Assembly: GCA_035582835.1 (NCBI GenBank)
Contig: JAYKAV010000289.1
Location: 1,820,853 to 1,884,852 of the forward strand
Source: Phoebastria nigripes
Lineage: Eukaryota > Chordata > Aves > Procellariiformes > Diomedeidae
Length of the DNA: 64,000 bases
Direction: 5' to 3'
A model generated the notes under the pieces. The model saw only the letters and a program-made list of their open reading frames with translations, ran no database searches and was not told where the DNA came from. Positions 10,966 to 21,834 of this stretch are shown one piece after another. The translations under genes and the position numbers were made by a program. Numbering within the stretch: the stretch's first letter is position 1; each line of letters begins with the position of its first letter.

Positions 10966-11060
10966 GGTTGTATTTTCTCTCCCCTGCCCTGATGAGGAGG
11001 GGGGGAGTGACAGAGCGGCTTGGCGGGCACCTGGCATCCAGCCAGGGTCAACCCACCACG
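10966..11060 (-). mobile_element. Fragment of an avian LTR (endogenous retrovirus)
   Basis: Read on the minus strand, the segment carries in order GGTGGGTTGACCCTGGCTGG, ATGCCAGGTGCCC, AAGCCGCTCTGTCACTCC and GGGGAGAGAAAATA. I recognise this as the beginning of a common bird LTR family. Only about 95 bp remain; the other end is missing and no target duplication was found. Confidence 0.65.
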
Positions 11061-12170
11061 CTTGGTCAAAACGTTCTGGAAGCAAAATGGCTTTCTGGTA
11101 GAAATTATACAGAAGGATTGCATTGTTCAGGTTGATACTGAATTCCTTCCACAGTAATTCTCCAGCTTATTCCAGCATGAATAAGGCCTCACTAAATGCT
11201 TCGTGATTTGGCCAAATATAAGTTACTTAAAATTTAATCACCCACACCCTGCGGCAGAGCCATGGCAGCCAGCATCAGAGCTGCTAGCTGATGAAGAGTT
11301 CCCTGCAGTTTCTGCATCCCTAGATACAGGCAGTGATCCCTCAAGAGCTCTCCCTGGCTAGGGAGGTGGTGGGAGGCAATGGGAGGCAGAACCAGAAGGA
11401 AAGAAATGCTCTCAAACACAAGAAAGGCACCATGCTTTCAGCTCGGTGCTTGCCAGCAAGCCTGCGTGCCTGGGGCTTGCGCTACCCCGTGTGCGTGGTG
11501 AGCGTGTGTGCAGAGGGTGGATTTAACGAACCGACGCTGGGCTTCCTGAAAATTGCTCTAGAAGGATATATCACCATGAACCTCCGGGCTCAGCCTTGCT
11601 GTATGGTCTTTCTCCTTGAATTCACTAGGGTTTTTACCCTCCGTTTGCTTACGTATCCATCAGCAGATGATACCAGGACAGAGACCTTTCCTCGGGGCAC
11701 CAGCTGTCCCCTCCACCACGGACTCTAATGAAGCACCGTAAGCCCATCGGGGACTGCACAGAGCCCCCTCCTTGCTGCTGAATTAACCTCTTCTGCTGGT
11801 ATAGATGTGGTCATATGTCCTACCTTGGGGAACAGCCCCCACGCCCCGGCTGAGAAGTGCTAGAATAAAATCTATTCCAGCAATAGCAGAGCTGTAAGTG
11901 ATGAGGAGGCAAAATTCTCATGTCTTTTATGCGAGTGGATTTATTAATTCAAATTTGAATTTTTAATGCAAATCTCTTTAAAATTTCAGTTTTTCAAAGA
12001 TTTCTACCTCTTCCTTTATAAAACTGGTTATATCCCGCCTACAGCGCAGGGTTGATTGAGGCAGACATAGCCATAGATTTAGTAGTCTCCAGACTCTGCT
12101 TAGGACAGATTTCAGTTTAGATTTTAACTAACTGACATGGTAAGAAAATACTGTGGCTTTTCCCCACCCT
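11061..12170. other. Non-coding stretch with perfect 16-bp palindrome
   Basis: No gene. The frame at 11333-11728 (131 codons) has no domain and crosses GC-rich sequence. The palindrome AATTCAAATTTGAATT lies at 11946-11961, directly followed by an octamer ATGCAAAT at 11966-11973. Confidence 0.45.
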
Positions 12171-12197
12171 CCCTTTCTCTCTTTCTTTCTCTCTTCT
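12171..12197. repeat. (CTTT)n/(TC)n pyrimidine simple repeat
   Basis: A run of CTTT and CT units, all pyrimidine. Immediately downstream, 12198-12310 is of the diffuse AT-rich fold-back type (ATATTTCAAC, CTGAAAAATAA, TTTTTTTGTCGGAAAAACC). Confidence 0.8.
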
Positions 12198-12519
12198 GAA
12201 ATATTTCAACAACACTGAAAAATAATCTTTAGCACTTTCCACAGGGGAAAAAGAAAAAAAGCAACATTTTTTTGTCGGAAAAACCTAACCAAATTTGATA
12301 GAGATACATCTGTTCAGAGACTCCAGGAAAAAAAAAAAAGAAAAAGACAAATGGAAACTCTCCCAGTGCTTGCCTGAGCACTGCTGAGAACAGAGACTTG
12401 TTGATCCTCAGGCTTTCTGGTTGCCCGAGGAAAAGAAATAATTAAAAACATTAAGTGAACAAAACACTCTCTGAAAAAGAAAGCCAATCTCTTTAGCTGA
12501 AAACCCATCTTGTCTTTTA

Positions 12520-12880
12520 AAGACCTTCAGATGCAATCAGCTGACCGGCTCCCACACTCAGGCCACTGTACGGACCCTTCCCCCAGCAGCGTGTTTCACC
12601 ACCGCAATTATTTTGGAGTCCCTGCTCCTCCTACTGCGGCCAGTTTTTATGTGTCACCCTCAGCTTAGGAAGAGCAGCTTATTATATGAGACCAGCAGTT
12701 TGATATGATCAAATCCATCTCAGTTTATGCTCTCTCTCGGCTCAGCTGTGGCAATCCTTTGTAACGGATGTTACGAGTCGCAATCATTGGAAAGTCACCC
12801 CGGGTCATACGTGGGTTCAGATGCACTTTATCAGATTGATGTCACTCCTTTTCCTTGCCACATCCTCTAGCAGCTTTCTT
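12520..12880. promoter_or_regulatory. Candidate conserved non-coding element
   Basis: Complex, balanced sequence without repeats. It includes GCAATCAGCTGACC, CGCAATTATTTTGG, TTTGATATGATCAAATCC (near-palindromic GATATGATC core), GTAACGGATGTTAC (inverted GTAAC/GTTAC) and CAGATTGATGTCA. Enhancer function is inferred from texture only. Confidence 0.33.
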
Positions 12881-13252
12881 GTTTTGATGCCTTCATCTAA
12901 GTTCCCCACCGGAGATCAGCCACCCCTGGAGGGGCTGGAGGGAAAATATCCCTCTGTAAGAGTGATCAGAGTGCAATAGCAGAAGAGAAGCCTTTGAGCT
13001 TTCTGTGTTTTCAATGAAGTGGCTTATGAAGCAATCGCAGTGCTTTAGCCTTGTGCCTGCCCTGGTGTCCTGCAGGCTCCCCCTCCTGACTCCCAGGCAT
13101 GACTTTGAAAAAAAGAAAATTAAATTAAAAAAAAAGAAGAAAAAAGAAATAAAACAGCAAACCAGACTATCCCCTGGAGAACTGCAGTCTGACTTGACCA
13201 GGAATTAGGCACGCAGGCTGCAAGGGGCAAGTACAACTCACGTAGAGCAGCA
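12881..13252. other. Non-coding stretch with A-rich tract
   Basis: No gene. Positions 13108-13156 are an A-rich tract broken by G and T bases, resembling a degraded poly-A; no retroposed body was identified upstream. Confidence 0.45.
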
Positions 13253-14050
13253 ATGCTTTGTGGGGCAGGTATTTTGCTATCGCAGGTACTTTGCTGCTCT
13301 CGGGCAGCTTCGACACCTGAAGGCAGAGCTTTGGAGCTGGCTCTTTCTCCCCATGGCAGCTTTCCCCACCCCAGCATGCTGTGTCACGGTTCCTGCTCAG
13401 TGTCCAGACAGACGTGGCATTTTATCGAGCAGGTGTCAGCATTTCCTTTGTTGAACTGCGTGGCTGGCTGCATGCAACGCGGGCAGCGACGGCGACAGCA
13501 AAGCAGATCCCAGCAGGCTTCTGCAAGTGCATTCCTGTGCCTGCCTTGTGCCTTCCTCTATCACATGCAAAAAATGCAGATGCTTGGCTATAGATCTGCC
13601 AGCCCACCACACACACACGCACTCCCCAGAAATACACGCCCACCCCTCACAGCTACACCTTCACGGGCAAGTAGAAATCCAGCCTGCACACACCTATGGA
13701 CCCAGGCACACACCTGTAGCAAACCCACAGCGAAAAGCCACCCACAAACACTTTGCGCTTCCCCTATTTCGCTGAGGTTCCCATTGCACGCAAACCGCAC
13801 ACAGCTGCCTATAAATAAACAAACCAATACAGCACCAGCCTCAATGTCAGCTCCCCTCAGCCTTTTGGTTTAAATATAGGCATGGGCTCTACTCCAGGAG
13901 GAAGTACAAGTGCTTTCAGACTCAAACAAATTGTTATGAATCCCATTTACAGCATGAATGTGCTTAGTGAATGTTTCTTTCTCTAATGAGACCAAAATAG
14001 CAATTAACAGGAGTCCTAATGTTACAGTTCCTGAGAAATATACACATATA
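13253..14050. other. GC-richer stretch with long chance frames and CA repeat
   Basis: The longest open frame in the window (13253-13873, 206 codons, plus strand) lies here, but all-frame openness over the same bases, its Pro/Ser/Thr/His-rich composition and the CA repeat inside it argue against coding. No domain or splice structure supports it. Confidence 0.5.
13605..13622. repeat. (CA)n microsatellite
   Basis: A short CA run followed by diffuse CACACC/ACACGC words down to about 13750. Confidence 0.8.
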
Positions 14051-14355
14051 TATTTTTATCCTTAAGATTATTCTCATCTGGCTTCAAATGCAGAAGCCAT
14101 CTTGTCTAAACGTGTATGACGCATCACACCTATATCTGCACCTTTCTATTTCACACTTAGGCATGGTCAAGTGGAGATGTGCAGGGGAAAAATACTGGCT
14201 TTGAATCACAGCAGATCCAAGTCCTCATTGCTGGTAAATCCCAGCACCTTTTTTCTCTTCTGGTTTTGTTTTTCTCCTCTTGAAGATGATATAGAAGCAG
14301 AGCTTTTTCTCCCCCTTCTTTGCTTGCTGCATTCAGGTTTTCCTATCAGGGTTAT
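14051..14355. other. Non-coding stretch
   Basis: No gene. CTGGCTTTGAATCACAGC at about 14193-14210 faintly resembles the MIR core, too weak to call. Confidence 0.4.
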
Positions 14356-14403
14356 CTTTTTTTTTTTTTTTCCCTTCTTCCCATTTTTTTTCTTTCCCTA
14401 CAG
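14356..14403 (+). other. Strong polypyrimidine tract with splice-acceptor consensus
   Basis: A T/C tract of about 45 bases, including a 15-T run, ends in TTTCCCTACAG with AG at 14402-14403. It is the best 3' splice-site-like sequence I found in the window. It may equally be a simple T-rich tract that happens to end in CAG. Confidence 0.3.
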
Positions 14404-14774
14404 CCAACAGAGTGGTTGGTGAATACAGAATTAGCCAATTCAGACAGAGGCCGAACATCCCGAGAGAGCAGGAGAGAAAGAGAGAGAGACATGATCAGCC
14501 CTTGCCAAATAGGCTCTCTCGACTCCACTCTGCATTTCTCCCTTTCTCTGAAAATCACATGAAACAAATGAGAATTATGAGGAATGCAAATTCCCAGTAT
14601 ATTCAGGGACTGGCCACCAGTGACCCACCTGCCTGCAGCATTTCCCTGCTCTGCCCATGCACTGCCGCAGTACAGAGCGTTTACATCCCAGGCAGCCTTC
14701 TGCCTACTGCTGCCTTCCCCGAAACACCTGCAGACAAAAGGGCCTTTTTTTATTTTTTCTATATGAACTAACAA
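14404..14774 (+). other. Open frame directly after the acceptor-like site
   Basis: From the base after the acceptor, one frame runs open for about 122 codons to a TAA at 14772-14774. It includes a purine-rich Arg/Glu segment from a GA repeat (14461-14490), then mixed sequence with two Met-rich patches. The opposite strand is also open over the same span, weakening the coding case. No AATAAA follows closely; the nearest seen is at 15696-15701. No family recognised. Confidence 0.15.
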
Positions 14775-15935
14775 GTCTGACCAAAACCCTCTGGGACCAA
14801 GACACGCAGGCGAATGCCCCTCCTGCTAATCCCACTCATTTAAGCTGTATGTAGGTCTTGCTTGTCCTCTTAAGGCGGATGCTTTGGCCTGAATTCCTGC
14901 AGGGATGAACGCTTGAGATCACCCCTGGGTTTTGGCACCAGGGACTTCCAGGCTGTGCCTGTGCGGTTGAGGCAGGGGTACTTTTCTATCCTTCCTGCTC
15001 TCCTGGCTTCCAGCCTGCCCACGCTAAGCACCTGCTGCAGAGGATTAATGAAAATCACGGGGTTCAGAGCCAAGTTTTATCCTGATCCAGAGCTGGGACA
15101 CATCTTGGGGCTTCTAGCTGCGATGTGCATGGTGAAGCCCATCCATGCAACAGAGAAGGCAAAGCTTGTAACGCAAGCATGATGAGGCTGCATTTGCAGG
15201 CCTGCATCTGAGGTGAGCTTCGCAGTGGGACCTTGCTTCTCTGATGAGCCAGGGAATGGTTTGCTCTCCTTAGCTTATGAGTATTTGCTTAGTGCTTTGA
15301 GGATGTAAGCTCCACTGAGAGTCTGTGTAGTGGCATAAGATGATTTTAAACATTTTGCTTGCCCATTCCTAGTTTTGGGAGGAACTGATAATGACTATTA
15401 TGAATAATAGCCTCCATAAAGTGGTCAGTCAGCTGGGAAACATCAGGACTGCTCTGGAATATCCTTTTCCTGTATTGCATCCTTCGAGTAGGGGGAGCAA
15501 AGAACTTTAAATAGAAAGGGAATCTCAAGGAGACCGTCTACACTGACTTTTTGCAATAACCTTTCAAGGTCCCCATAAGTGCCAGGGCATGCAGTCCATA
15601 GAGTATCCTGTAAGGCCAAGTCAATAACGTTATTGACTAGTATCAGAAAAAGCTCCTCAGGTGTGTAGAGCTGGGACTTTGGTGTAAGAAGGGGAAATAA
15701 ATCCATCCTAAGCAGATATCTGCAGCAGCATGTCTAGAATAACAATATTATTAGCAGCAGCAGTAGCGCATAGGTGGAAGGCTACCAGACATCACTGGAA
15801 CTCACAGGAATGGGGTTTTAGCTGGACTGGTTTCCAGTTACCTGTTGTGCAAACTCATTGAGCCTTGCCAGAGCCCCTGACTTTTCCCATCACCCCTTCC
15901 CTCGCATTTCTCCCCTCCCCTTTCACCGGTTCCCA
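14775..15935. other. Non-coding stretch
   Basis: No gene recognised. A short GCA-triplet cluster lies near 15753-15768. Open frames on both strands are short and lack any motif. Confidence 0.5.
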
Positions 15936-16110
15936 ACCCAGTTATATCTCCCAAGAATGGCTGATTTCCAAAGTGCCAACGAGTGCCTGAGAATTGCGTA
16001 ATTGCAATATAATTAATGAATTAAAAGAATGAGATCTTTTAAGGGCTTTCAATATGCCAGTCCCTATAATTATCTACAGAAAACGTGTTCATTAACAATC
16101 TCAGAGTGTG
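15936..16110. promoter_or_regulatory. Candidate conserved non-coding element
   Basis: ATTGCGTAAT at 15993-16002 fits a C/EBP or PAR-bZIP site, TAATTAAT lies at 16010-16017, and TATAATTATC and GTTCATTAAC follow. The block is repeat-free and motif-dense. Enhancer function is inferred. Confidence 0.33.
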
Positions 16111-16286
16111 AGGCTGTGGCTTCTGCCTCTGAGTGCTTCTTTCTCTGGTGGGACTGGAGGTGGAGGTGGGAGCAGGGAAACACTTTTGCAAATCTTTAGA
16201 AAGCTTTGCTTTCTCCCNGGGTTTAGAGCAAGTCAGGAGAGGAGCGAGAGTCTGCAGAATATCTGACAGTTCCCAGCAGATGTGGA

Positions 16287-16370
16287 GGCAGCATGATTTG
16301 CTAGACCAGGGTCATAGGACCTGTGTCCAAATCCTGGCTCTGCTGTGTGAGTCCTGTGCATGAACTCAGA
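16287..16370 (+). mobile_element. MIR SINE relic
   Basis: GGCAGCATGATTTGCTAGAC, then GGACCTGTGTCCAAATCC, then TGGCTCTGC and TGTGTGAGTCCTG follow the order of the MIR 5' half, in which a trait of AATCCTGGCTCTGCC followed by TGTGTGACC is diagnostic. The copy is truncated after about 85 bp. Confidence 0.65.
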
Positions 16371-16704
16371 TGGATGTGTGCATTTTAGAAGCAGAGAATT
16401 TATCCCCTGCCCCAGAGAGCCCCTTGCCATGGATGGAAATTGCAGCCACTTCTGCTAGTATAGAACGGGTTCGTGTATAAATAATTGTACACTGTTTTTC
16501 AAAGTACTATCACGGCTGGTGCCGAGCCTAGTGAGGGAATTGCCAGGTCTCACTTGTACTGGTGGGGAAATGTTGGGCATTGCCTCTCCTGGCTTTGCTG
16601 AGCAGGACTGAGGAGAGACTCGGTCTTGCTGGAGCACTGGTCAGNGGAAAGCTCTCGTTAGGAGGTTTGCAGTGCTTTTATCAGGACATGGTGGTGTGCT
16701 TGAA
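16371..16704. other. Non-coding stretch
   Basis: No gene and no recognised repeat. One N lies at 16645. Confidence 0.5.
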
Positions 16705-16790
16705 GAGCTTGATTTTACTTACACGGGTGTAAATCAAGAGCAATTCCTTTGATGCCAATGGAGTGGCCGACATAAGTGAGAGGTGAACAT
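16705..16790 (+). repeat. Ancient palindromic sauropsid repeat (TGTAAATC type)
   Basis: The order GATTTTACTTACACGGGTGT, AAATCAAGAGCAATTCC, TTTGATGCCAATGGAGT and ACATAAGTGAGAGGTGAACA matches a family with a GTGTAAATC head, a CCATTGA...TCAATGG palindrome and a GTAAGTGAGA-AGAAT tail. I know it from bird, turtle and crocodile sequence but not by name. Confidence 0.65.
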
Positions 16791-17820
16791 GGCCTATTGG
16801 TATTGAAAGCACTTAAAACATCTCTTGAGGGCACTCTTATGAGGGAGCTCGCTCTGTGAGACTGATTGACAGGGTACAGCTCTGCTCAATGTCTGTCCTT
16901 CCCGGGATCCTAAATTGTAAATTAACTCAGCCATAGATGTGACTAACACATTCTCCGTCTGGAATATTTTAGCTGCGTAGCAGGCTGCAGGCTCTGTGAA
17001 TTGTTTTCCGTTAAACTTGGGGAATAAATGGCCAGTTCACTTGAAAGGGTTGAGCAGGCAGCACACAGATATCGTCCCACTGTCCAGTTTAGGGAAATTA
17101 CAAAGGATGAATTACAGGGTTATCTCTGCACTTTAACAAATCCCCTTGTTACGATTGCAAGAACCTGTTCTTGCTGAAAAGACAATATCCTCCAGCAGAC
17201 AAGGGTTAAATATCCAGCAGCTGAGGAAGAAGCTGAAAGCGCAAAAGAACTACAGTGAGGGCAAGTGTTAATGAAGGAAAATCTTTGCTGGAAAAAAAAG
17301 CGGTCACCGGTTGACTGGGTTGGGCGCCGGTGGGCAGGAAAGCCTTGACATTTTCATTCAGAGGGACCTACGTCCAGAGTGCACNCTCCTCTCCTTGGAT
17401 GTAGCTTTCAGCATCCTTAAGCACTGCCACCAAGGGAAGAGCCAAGATTTGGTGTGATTGTGCTTTTTAAGCTTAATGGGACAGAATTAACTGAAGGAAC
17501 ACAATTACAGCAAGAGCTGGTTCCTATCGCTGTTTTCACATGGGAGCGGGCGGCAGCAACAGCCCAGCTGACTGCAATTAGAGCTGCACATCCCAACCTC
17601 AAAAAATATCAGGTTTGACTTTTAATGCCTGGGAGCCCAAGGAGGCTGTTTCTGTCCTGTATGTGAAGGATTAATCAGTCACTTAGTATTATAGGAAGTA
17701 AAACATTTCAGTGGAATAGGGAGAAAATGGTTTCCTTGGCTTGCAAATCTTTTTTTTTACCTTACCCTGTCTCATCCTCAGACAGAATGAGAAGCCAGAA
17801 TCATGAAAATGTTCACAAAA
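16791..17820. other. Non-coding stretch
   Basis: No gene. A GC-richer patch at 17300-17335 contains inverted ACCGG/CCGGT words. One N lies at 17385. Nothing else recognised. Confidence 0.45.
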
Positions 17821-18115
17821 CTGAGCTCTGAAAAATATAATTTAAATAATTTTGAAATACTGTGCTTTGATTTGGGCATTTTCTAAAAAAACTACTTCAG
17901 TTTGTAACAGACAAGTAATTTTAAAGGGGAAATCTGGAAGGTTTTGTTTCAAAGCAAGAAAATGGAAATTTTGGCAATCTTAAAAGGAATAATGTTTTTG
18001 CTTCATGTAAAAAAGTAATGAAAACTGTCTCTTTACTGAAAATATTTTCATTTTTGACAGTTTGCTGTTTTTCAACCAAAAAGTGTTATTAGAAACATCT
18101 GAAAATAAACACGGA
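17821..18115. repeat. AT-rich fold-back repeat class, copy 1
   Basis: Dense TTTTGA/TCAAAA and GAAAAT/ATTTTC words (AATTTTGAAATAC, GAAAATATTTTCATTTTTGA, TTTTTCAACCAAAAAG) alternate in both orientations over about 300 bp. The texture recurs at least eight times in this window. It is probably a very old non-autonomous repeat; no terminal repeats could be fixed. Confidence 0.4.
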
Positions 18116-18969
18116 AGGAAAGAACTTCTCTATGGTAGAAAAGACAGGTACATTTCTATGAAATAAAATGAGCTTCTTGATGTCTGCTGAGCACTGCTCT
18201 TAGACTAAATCATGAGCACAGAAAACATGGTTTATTGGTTTTTTGGGTTTTTTTCACCATATCAGGAGGTCAGGCCATACGACTGCTTGTAGTGTTTCGG
18301 TGCTACCAAAATTCAGCAAATATATCCTGAATATAAAATGCATATTAATATATAATGGGCATAGAGATCAACCTCTAACTGGGCTGATTTACCCATGGGA
18401 TGAATCAAGTCCGCCGCGTCAACCCCGCTATTCACCCTCTTTGCACTTTAATTGTATTTCCAGCTTTTGTGTCCATCTGCCAGCAATGAGCCAAGTGCTG
18501 CACCGGCGTTGCCAGCGCAGGGTCCCTGGCAGAGACGAGCCATCTGGCCACCCCCGTCCCCGGTGCCGGCAACAACAGCAGTGTGGGAGGAAGCCAAGTT
18601 CGGCTTTCGCTGCAGCATAAGGCAGAAGTCAGCGGGTGGCTCTCCGCTGGACATCGGCTCTTCTTAAAATCTTCAGCCAGTCTGTGTATTTTCAGGGCGG
18701 TGAGCCATGTCCTAAAAAGCAGGACATCATCTGAGAATTTCAGTGCATATCAGAGGAGAGCAGTCTTTTGGTTTTTTTTTTTTTATACCCTGTGACGGCT
18801 GCGACTGTTGTGTTCGTGGTAATATCTGCAGGAAGAGCAGCTTGTGGCAAGGGAAAAGCTGGAGGATAATCCAGAAGAATTTAAGGGCAGACAATGTTAC
18901 AATATAAAATATCTTCTACATCCAGTAGCACTTTTGATTCTGGATTAGCAAGAAAAAAATTGACCATGG
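18116..18969. other. Non-coding stretch with GC island
   Basis: Positions 18405-18620 are GC-rich with CCGCCGCG and GGTGCCGG words but too short and CpG-poor for a convincing island. Overlapping frames there (18243-18620 and others) are open in more than one frame. No gene called. Confidence 0.4.
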
Positions 18970-19150
18970 ACAGGACATCTAGATCTATTCCTCCTTCTGC
19001 TACAGTTTCAAAGCATAGCTTTGAAGAAGAATTTTAACCAAACCAGGTCTTGGTTTCCTTATCTGAAGAACATAAATTATAACACTTTGCTTCCTGACAT
19101 AGTTCTCAGCAAGCGCAATTCATTAACTTTCCTGAAGTGCTTTTAAATCT
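18970..19150 (+). mobile_element. MIR SINE relic, diverged
   Basis: GGTCTTGGTTTCCTTATCTG near 19047-19066 followed by AACATAAATTATAACACTTT and GACATAGTTCTCAGCAAG matches the MIR 3' half, where a TCAGTTTCCTCATCTGTAAAA word precedes ATAATA and CCTACCTCA. Strongly diverged; upstream boundary uncertain. Confidence 0.5.
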
Positions 19151-20659
19151 CCTGTTTCAGGCACTACACAGGTATTCAAAATAGAGTTCACAGAGCTAGC
19201 TAAAACCACTTAAAAAGAAATTAAAATGCCATAATTCCAGATTATGATAAATCACACTCAGAAAAGTTCTGATGACAAGTTTATTAATTTTTCTGTGTTT
19301 GTGGGGGCTGCAGGAGTCCTAGAAGATTAAAAAAAAAAAACCATTTTTTTGACCATCATTCTGAGATTGAAAATTCCACAGCATTTTTAGAATTTAAAAT
19401 TTCAGCTCCCTGTTGCAGAGCTGGGAAAGGATGGAGGAAGAGCTGGAAAGATGGAGAAAAAAGGAAGCGAGTGATGTCCAGCCTCTCTAGCTCTCCTGGT
19501 CTCCAGGAAAGCTGCTGACACTTTGAAATTCAGGCCTGAAGACTTTCAGCGACAAGGTCTGCCCAGGCACAAGAGATGAAGAGCTGCTTCTACCCTGGGG
19601 ACCCTGGTGGGACTGACATGGGCTCCATCCCTAAAGCTACCAGGGGAAGNCACCTGAGAGGGACTAAGCCGTAGGTGATCTGACAGTCCACCGGCTAATA
19701 TCGAAGGGATAGGCAAGCTGTGCTTTTAATATGTGAGCATGTCTGTCTCGCTCTCCCTGTTCTCCCTGTGTTCAATAATGTAAATAAAGTCTTTAAGAAG
19801 CCCATTACTTTCATCTGCAGTTCTGAGAGAATTGCTCAGATTCTCCCTTGGCAGTTCTGTTTGCGCATAGTAACAATACTAATAAAAAACGTCGGGAAAA
19901 CAACCAAACCAAAACAGAAAATATAATAATAGTAAGAGTAGTAATAAAATAAAGTTTTGCCTTTTAAAGATGTTTCCCCCATTTGAAAGAAAAAAAATTT
20001 GCAAAGACCTTGCTGGTATCAAACTCCTCTGTCTGCACTTGCAAGTTTAACGAGGGGCAGCATTTACCTTTTCGGAGACGGGTGCAAGAAGTGTGCGACT
20101 GAACTGGCACCAGCGAGGCACACGGGGCTGGGCTTTAAGTGCCTCAGGACCAGTCCCCCGGCATTTGCAGCACCCATGGGCCAGCCGGGGCAGGCTGGTG
20201 TTTTCTCTCCCTTTCAGACTAATTTCAATCTGCCTTTCAAATCTTGGTAGTTTTTTTTCTTTTCCCTTTCAGTCTTTAGGACTCTCTTCTCGCCTTTCAC
20301 GCTGGTCCCTTTGTCATCTCATCCAGCCTCCACCTGCCATCTGCGCCTCTTTCTTTGTGGCCTTGAGCTGGTCACTCGAATCACAGGCGATGGAAATGCG
20401 CTTCCGCACTGTGCACTTGTTCTCCCAACAGCCTCTGAAGGTCTAGGCCTGATGCTAGTGAGCTCCTTGTGATGCTCTCCTGAATAGCACGTGAAGGAGA
20501 CAGCTACAATTTTTCCTCACTTGAAAGGAGTCAGGAAGGTGTCTCTCCCCATAAATTTAACCATGGTAGACCTACATCCCTTGGCCAGAAGGTACCTCAC
20601 TAATGCTCAGCAGGGCTGACTAGAACAAACACAAGGGACCCAGGCTTTGCTGGATCTCG
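19151..20659. other. Non-coding stretch
   Basis: No gene. Positions 19320-19420 are of the AT-rich fold-back class. ATAATAATAGTAAGAGTAG at about 19922-19940 is a degenerate trinucleotide run. An N lies at 19650. Confidence 0.45.
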
Positions 20660-20970
20660 GATTAAGTTGAAACCTTTTGTGAAGTCATGTTGCTTTGCTA
20701 AAATGTTGTTTTGGAAAAGGAACCTAGTATGGGAAAATTGGGGAAAACTAAACAATGTCAAACTAGCTCTTTCAACATTTTCACTGTATCTACATTTTTG
20801 TTGGAGTTTTTTTAAAACTTTTCCACTTTTGAATTGCATTATTAGTGCACAGTTTTGCTGATTGAGGAATAGAAACAAAGCATTTCATGGAAATAAGATG
20901 TCCATCCAAATTCAGGTATGTTATTTGCTTGGGTGGGGTTTTTTTCTTTGGTTTTTTTAACGCTCTACTC
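20660..20970. repeat. AT-rich fold-back repeat class, copy 2
   Basis: GTTGAAACCTTTTGTG, TTGTTTTGGAAAAGG, TTTCAACATTTTCAC and TTAAAACTTTTCCACTTTTG words in alternating orientation resemble copy 1. Boundaries are approximate. Confidence 0.4.
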
Positions 20971-21834
20971 TGCAGAGAATTTTCAAACACTTGTTATTTT
21001 CATGCAATTTGGCACTACGTCAAGTTTAAAAATCTAGACGGACTTTGCAAACTGAGCTGTCCCAATCCACCACCAGGGTCTTGAAACCTTTCCTTGCCAC
21101 CCCGAGAGGACAAAACCTCTGTTCCCTCAGATGGTGTTCCTTCAACTCAATACCATGCTCCTCTTCCTATCTTGAAAGCTTTACTTTCCCTCTGCCTAAA
21201 CATCATGTTTTTAAAGGAGTCATTTTAAGGTCAAGTTTGTTCTGTTACATTTTTCCTGTGTAAATTGAACCAGTCTCATTGTGGTCCTCACACTGCTCGC
21301 CCTCTGGTTTACTCAGCTCATCACCTTGGTCTCTCTTCCCTGGGCCAACCTATCTCCCAGGGAAGGAACCTATAAATATTTTATTGTGTGTCTTTGTGAG
21401 TCAGTCTTTGCTTTGATTGAATTCAACAAGTTAGGGAACAACAAGTAAACGTTGTCATTGGAACAGACAGCGAGGCAGGTGGGGGATGGTCCATCGCCAG
21501 CTGCTGGGGTGAGCGCTCAGTGGAGACAGAGAGTAAAACAGGGGCCTCCCCATCCCATTTCTGGACCCCTTTGGAGTCCCACTACTCATAACAGCGGGAT
21601 CTGCAAAACTGGTTAGACAACTTATCATCATTTCTGTCTTTGAACATCTATTGGAGTCATCAAGTTGCCAGGAAATAATAAGCCAAGCATAAAGTTCAAA
21701 CCCCGACTCTGCTGGATCATGCTGTCTGCTGCTTCATCCCCCACCCCGCCTCCCCTCTCCCCTGTGCAATCTCCAGCAAGATTGTTTGAGGTTTAGGAGA
21801 ATAGGTTTGGTCTATAATTAAAAAGAATGCGTTT
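20971..21834. other. Non-coding stretch
   Basis: No gene. Mixed sequence; the short frames have no recognisable protein character. Confidence 0.5.

Noticed and set aside
11333..11728. 131-codon plus-strand frame
   Set aside because: No domain, no start context or splice support; GC-rich stretch with few stops by chance.
13253..13873. Longest open frame (206 codons, plus strand)
   Set aside because: Overlapping frames on both strands are also open, the composition is low-complexity Pro/Ser/Thr/His with a CA microsatellite inside, and there is no domain, splice structure or polyadenylation signal.
14193..14240. Additional MIR copy
   Set aside because: Only a single 18-base resemblance (TTTGAATCACAGC region) without the downstream MIR words.
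18405..18620. CpG-island promoter
   Set aside because: Too short and too poor in CpG; no TATA, initiator or downstream exon.
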